The translations under genes and the position numbers were made by a program. Positions 2,558-5,292 of a stretch of DNA of 5,292 bases are shown here, piece after piece (the stretch's first letter is position 1; each line of letters begins with the position of its first letter). The notes under the pieces are model-generated. The model was given only the letters and a program-made list of their open reading frames with translations, searched no databases and was not told the DNA's origin. The stretch spans positions 1 to 5,292 of the forward strand of contig DSDB01000638.1 of NCBI GenBank assembly GCA_011057845.1. Direction: 5' to 3'. This DNA comes from Phycisphaerales bacterium (GTDB lineage Bacteria > Planctomycetota > Phycisphaerae > Sedimentisphaerales > Anaerobacaceae).

Positions 2558-5292
2558 TTACGGCTGAACCGCCTCGCCCTGAGGCTGTGCCTGGGCCTGT
2601 CGGGCCTCCAGCAGCTTCGCAGCCAGGTTCAGCAGGACCGTCGCGGAATGGGTGTTGCGGAGGTCCAGGCTTGCATTCTGCAAGGGCTCGACGGCCGCTT
2701 CGGTCTCGCCGATGCCCAGCAGATGGTAACCCATCAGCAACTGCAGGTTGGCATCGAAGGGGTACTTCTCGATCTGTGTCTGCAACGCCTCGATCTGCTC
2801 GATCAGCGGTTCATCGTCCTTGTAGAGCCCGCGAGGATAGAAGACGCCCTCTTTGTCGGGCTGGACGTTGACCAGCGCCTCGCGGAGGACTTCGGCGGAC
2901 TCCACATACCGACCCTGGGCGAAAAGGGCCTGTGCATAGGCGAACGGAAGGACCGTGTCTTCCGGCGATGCGGTCCGTGCCTCGGCGAACTGGGCCGCGG
3001 CCGTAGCGAAATCCCCGGCCTCGAACGCCTTGACGGCCGCCTCGAAGTACATATCCGCGGCCGTCACGGTGGCCGGTTCGGCAGGGGCCTGCTGCGCCAG
3101 CTTCTCGCGGACATCGGCGAACGTCGTGTGGTCGGCCGGCTGGATGGTGTTGGTCCCGCCCGCGGAGTAGGCGGCCGTGTCGGTGTCGCCGTAATAGTTG
3201 TAGGTGTAGTAGTTGTACGTGTCGCCGCCGACCTCATACGGCACCGGATAGTAGCCGTACCACTCGTAGGGATGGCAACCGTACCAGTAGTAGCGCTGGT
3301 AGGCGTAGTCCATCGGCCAGTACCCGCCCAGGCTCACGAACACATACTTGCGATGATAGTACGGATACACGTATCGGAACGACCAGCCGGGGTAGCTCCA
3401 GAAGTATGGATTGTAGCATCCGTGGTTATAGCTTACGACGAACCGGAAGCTGGGCCATACGCTCCAGTGGCGGGCATGGCCGTATCCATCGAAATAGGTG
3501 TAGTGGCTGTGGTACGTATGGCGGACATCGTGCGGACGGTCCTTCACCCATAGCAGCCGCTCGCGTTCGATATGGACGTTCCTCTCGAACGAACGATCCA
3601 TCCGCCGTCCAATGACCTCACGGCTGTAGGAGATATCCCGCACATCCCGGCGGATGTACTTGACGCCATCGGGAGTCGTTACGGTGTCGTAGGTGGTGCT
3701 GCGGCTGATGTCGCGGACGATGCTGCGCGAGGGCTTCGTATCCTCGCTCAACGCGCTCGGATCCCTTCGGGCCTCGATGCGGTCGCGCAGTGCGCCGACG
3801 CGGGTATCGCGGTCGAAGGCCCGTTCCTCGCGGCGTTCATCCAACGCATTCAGTCTGTCCTGCCGATTGCCGTTGAGGGCGTCTCGGCGGGCCTCCCGCT
3901 GAGCCGCCAGACGGTCCACCACGGACACCGACCGAGTCGAGCTGTCTGAAGTGGCCACTGTCGTTGCGCTTGCGGAAACGTTGTCGGGCGTTCGTCTCTC
4001 GGCTATGCGCTGCTGGAGTGCATCGACGCGGGCATCGCGCTCGGCAGTCCGTTCTTCCCGGCGTTCATTCAACGTACCCAGACGCGCGTCGCGGTTTTCC
4101 GCCGCGTCGGCCCTGCGGGCGTCAACCCGCTCGGCCAGCGTTTCTCGCCGGGCGTCCCGCTGAGTCGCCAGCCGGTCCACAATGGATTCGCCTGTGCGGC
4201 TCGATATGGCCGGTTCGGGTGCTGAACCATCGGCCAGAGGCGCCGTAGCCGGGGTTGCGGTGGCTGTGCCCGTGTGGCTGGAGGCCGGGGCTCTATCCGT
4301 TGTGGAAGCGCCAATCCGTGTGCCGATTCCCGAACGGCTCTCAAAGGGGCGAACCGTAGGCGACTCGGGTCGAACCGACGCAATCGCGTTCGACCTCACG
4401 GGAGAAGTGCTCGCACCGGCCCCGATACGACTGCCAATACTGCGTGTGATGCCGCTGCCGGCGGTGGTATCCCGCACGACGCGATCAACGCCTGTGCCGG
4501 ACGATCCACCGACGGCGAGTCCTGGGGTGTTCTCGGCTACGCTGGCTGAGCGAGTGGACTCACGAATGACAACCGGCCGACTGCGGGTGGTTACAGTCTG
4601 CGCACCACTGGCGGCCGGAGGCTCTGATCCGATCCGGCTGCCGAGCACGCGGCTGCGATTGAGGCTGCTGGAGGCGGGAGAATCGACGGCCATGCCACCA
4701 GGGCTTGTCGTCCGAGAACTTGCCACCCTGGATACACGAGTGCCGGGAGTTGCCGTCACAGGAGTCGACAGGCTGGAACCGGCCGGGCCTGAGATCTCGG
4801 AAGATCGTCTGTAAACCGTCAGTGGAGCACGGGTTGCGCTGGATACGGATGTGCCGGTGGCCGTAGAGGGCCGTTCAACGCTCACCGGCCCACGAGCGAC
4901 AGCGGTTCCCGATGACCTGACGGTTGGTCCACTGCTCGGGGCCGAGACCGGCGCCTGAACGGATGCCCTGGCACTGGCTGGAGCCGATACGCGGGCATTG
5001 CCTACTGATGAATTACTCGGTCGGTCGGCGACCCGATTGGCCAGGACCCGTGACTCCGCGGCGCGAGCGGCGCCTGCACTGACCCTGGGTCCTGAATTTA
5101 CCGACGGCGCCGAGCGGGTGCTCGGCGTTGCCCTTGGGGCGCTGGCTTGTCGTGTTGCACGCGGAGCGCTTTGCCGGGATGCCTGTGCGGCAGCCCGATC
5201 GGCCGCTCGTGAGGCCGCTGCTGACGAACGTGCTTCTCTGGCGCCCAGCAGCGGCTCTGCCGCCAGACCAACGGCCAAAACCAAAGCCGCCA
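2558..5292 (-). CDS. Large exported protein with charged repeats, an aromatic-rich segment and TPR-like C-terminus (5' end missing)
   Basis: At least 910 codons; numbering here starts at the first whole codon in the window (5290). The frame stays open to the edge, and the in-frame TTG at 5284 falls inside a hydrophobic run (AALVLAVGLAAEPLLGA, 1-17). That run is the core of a signal peptide, so the true start is probably just outside. Residues 18-367 are low-complexity Ser/Thr/Ala/Arg/Pro, likely disordered. Residues 370-433 and 457-509 are two related charged blocks rich in DAR and ERREER. Residues about 522-590 are mixed and strand-like (TTPDGVKYIRRDVRDISYS). Residues 588-703 carry about 30 Tyr and 7 Trp in 116 residues, with Cys625 and Cys672 as the only cysteines. 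Residues 744-897 are TPR-like (YFEAAVKAFEAGDFATAAAQ, then FAYAQALFAQGRYVESAEVL, and a later pair around LLMGYHLLGIGETEAAVEPL). The TPR part suggests protein binding; the rest suggests an envelope or surface role. Such proteins are typical of planctomycetes as I recall, and no enzyme activity is evident. Confidence 0.85.
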   Translation of the reverse strand, partial: AALVLAVGLAAEPLLGAREARSSAAASRAADRAAAQASRQSAPRATRQASAPRATPSTRSAPSVNSGPRVSAGAARAAESRVLANRVADRPSNSSVGNARVSAPASARASVQAPVSAPSSGPTVRSSGTAVARGPVSVERPSTATGTSVSSATRAPLTVYRRSSEISGPAGSSLSTPVTATPGTRVSRVASSRTTSPGGMAVDSPASSSLNRSRVLGSRIGSEPPAASGAQTVTTRSRPVVIRESTRSASVAENTPGLAVGGSSGTGVDRVVRDTTAGSGITRSIGSRIGAGASTSPVRSNAIASVRPESPTVRPFESRSGIGTRIGASTTDRAPASSHTGTATATPATAPLADGSAPEPAISSRTGESIVDRLATQRDARRETLAERVDARRADAAENRDARLGTLNERREERTAERDARVDALQQRIAERRTPDNVSASATTVATSDSSTRSVSVVDRLAAQREARRDALNGNRQDRLNALDERREERAFDRDTRVGALRDRIEARRDPSALSEDTKPSRSIVRDISRSTTYDTVTTPDGVKYIRRDVRDISYSREVIGRRMDRSFERNVHIERERLLWVKDRPHDVRHTYHSHYTYFDGYGHARHWSVWPSFRFVVSYNHGCYNPYFWSYPGWSFRYVYPYYHRKYVFVSLGGYWPMDYAYQRYYWYGCHPYEWYGYYPVPYEVGGDTYNYYTYNYYGDTDTAAYSAGGTNTIQPADHTTFADVREKLAQQAPAEPATVTAADMYFEAAVKAFEAGDFATAAAQFAEARTASPEDTVLPFAYAQALFAQGRYVESAEVLREALVNVQPDKEGVFYPRGLYKDDEPLIEQIEALQTQIEKYPFDANLQLLMGYHLLGIGETEAAVEPLQNASLDLRNTHSATVLLNLAAKLLEARQAQAQPQGEAVQP
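3764..4183 (-). repeat. Two copies of a charged 11-residue-periodic block in the large protein
   Basis: Copy one (4183-3992, 64 codons) and copy two (3922-3764, 53 codons) both start I/V-VDRLA-x-QR-x-ARR and end with a DxRVxALxxRI-xx-RR pattern. Within them the unit DARxxxLxxRx recurs every 11 residues (DARRETLAERV, DARRADAAENR, DARVDALQQRI), with one 18-residue unit that holds ERREER. Copy two lacks exactly one 11-residue unit. This implies a duplicated segment that gained or lost a unit, and a long charged helix or hendecad coiled coil. About 23 residues rich in Ser/Thr separate the copies. Confidence 0.7.
4310..4642 (-). repeat. Three GSRIG-type motifs in the low-complexity region of the large protein
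   Basis: GSRIG appears at residues 217-221 and 286-290 and GTRIG at 323-327 (numbered from the first whole codon), each preceded by a short RVL, RSI or SGI stretch. Ser/Thr/Pro/Arg-rich sequence lies between them at uneven spacing. They may be degenerate remnants of a longer repeat or short binding motifs. Confidence 0.45.

Noticed and set aside
2648..3553. Long plus-strand open frame (301 codons), Val/Gly-rich
   Set aside because: The opposite strand encodes the TPR-like and Tyr-rich segments; the Val content arises from reading Tyr codons (TAC/TAT) backwards as GTA/ATA.
3764..4183. DNA-level tandem repeat or mobile element
   Set aside because: The similarity is between two coding blocks in the same frame, with no terminal inverted repeats or transposase.
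4182..4814. Plus-strand open frame (210 codons)
   Set aside because: A shadow of the Ser/Thr/Arg/Pro-rich part of the large protein; no start context or family signal.
5282..5284. TTG at 5284 as the start of the large protein
   Set aside because: It is in the middle of a hydrophobic run that continues upstream (Ala-Ala before it) without the usual positive N-terminal residues, so the true start is most likely beyond the window.

Overview
The window is GC-rich bacterial DNA (about 60% GC by eye). Every gene I can support lies on the minus strand, so the region reads from right to left. There are no RNA genes, insertion sequences or CRISPR arrays. The best guess for the host is a planctomycete-like bacterium (Planctomycetota, perhaps Phycisphaerae). 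The reasons are the very large secreted protein that joins low-complexity, Tyr/Trp-rich and TPR segments, and the divergent ECF-type sigma factor with unfamiliar partner genes. That placement is an inference from gene style, not from a marker gene.

Right half (2558-5292): one long gene, cut by the window edge at its 5' end. It encodes an exported protein. In order it has a hydrophobic signal-like core, about 350 residues rich in Ser/Thr/Ala/Arg/Pro, two copies of a highly charged 11-residue-periodic helical block, a strongly aromatic Tyr/Trp segment holding the only two cysteines, and C-terminal TPR-like helices.

Middle (2186-2557): a 372-base gap. It contains a near-consensus housekeeping promoter (TTGATT, 17 bases, TATAAT) pointing at the next gene, a leader of about 92 nt with a small hairpin and a repeated CTGTAACG octamer, and at most a doubtful 39-codon ORF.

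Left half (1-2185): a tight four-gene operon. It encodes an ECF-like sigma factor, a 113-aa soluble protein in the usual anti-sigma position, a 361-aa protein, and the start of a membrane-anchored protein that runs off the left edge. The second and third genes overlap by ATGA. The fourth gene starts at a TTG 25 nt after the third and is easy to miss.

The most unusual gene is the 361-aa one. Its first ~145 residues match the archaeal threonyl-tRNA synthetase editing domain (D-aminoacyl-tRNA deacylase-like fold) by recalled motifs, but no synthetase is attached. The domain is fused instead to a C-terminal domain that may resemble half of a phospholipase-D-like domain. A tRNA-editing-type domain in a sigma/anti-sigma-like operon with a membrane partner is not an arrangement I know, and it is the best candidate here for an undescribed regulatory or translation-quality system.
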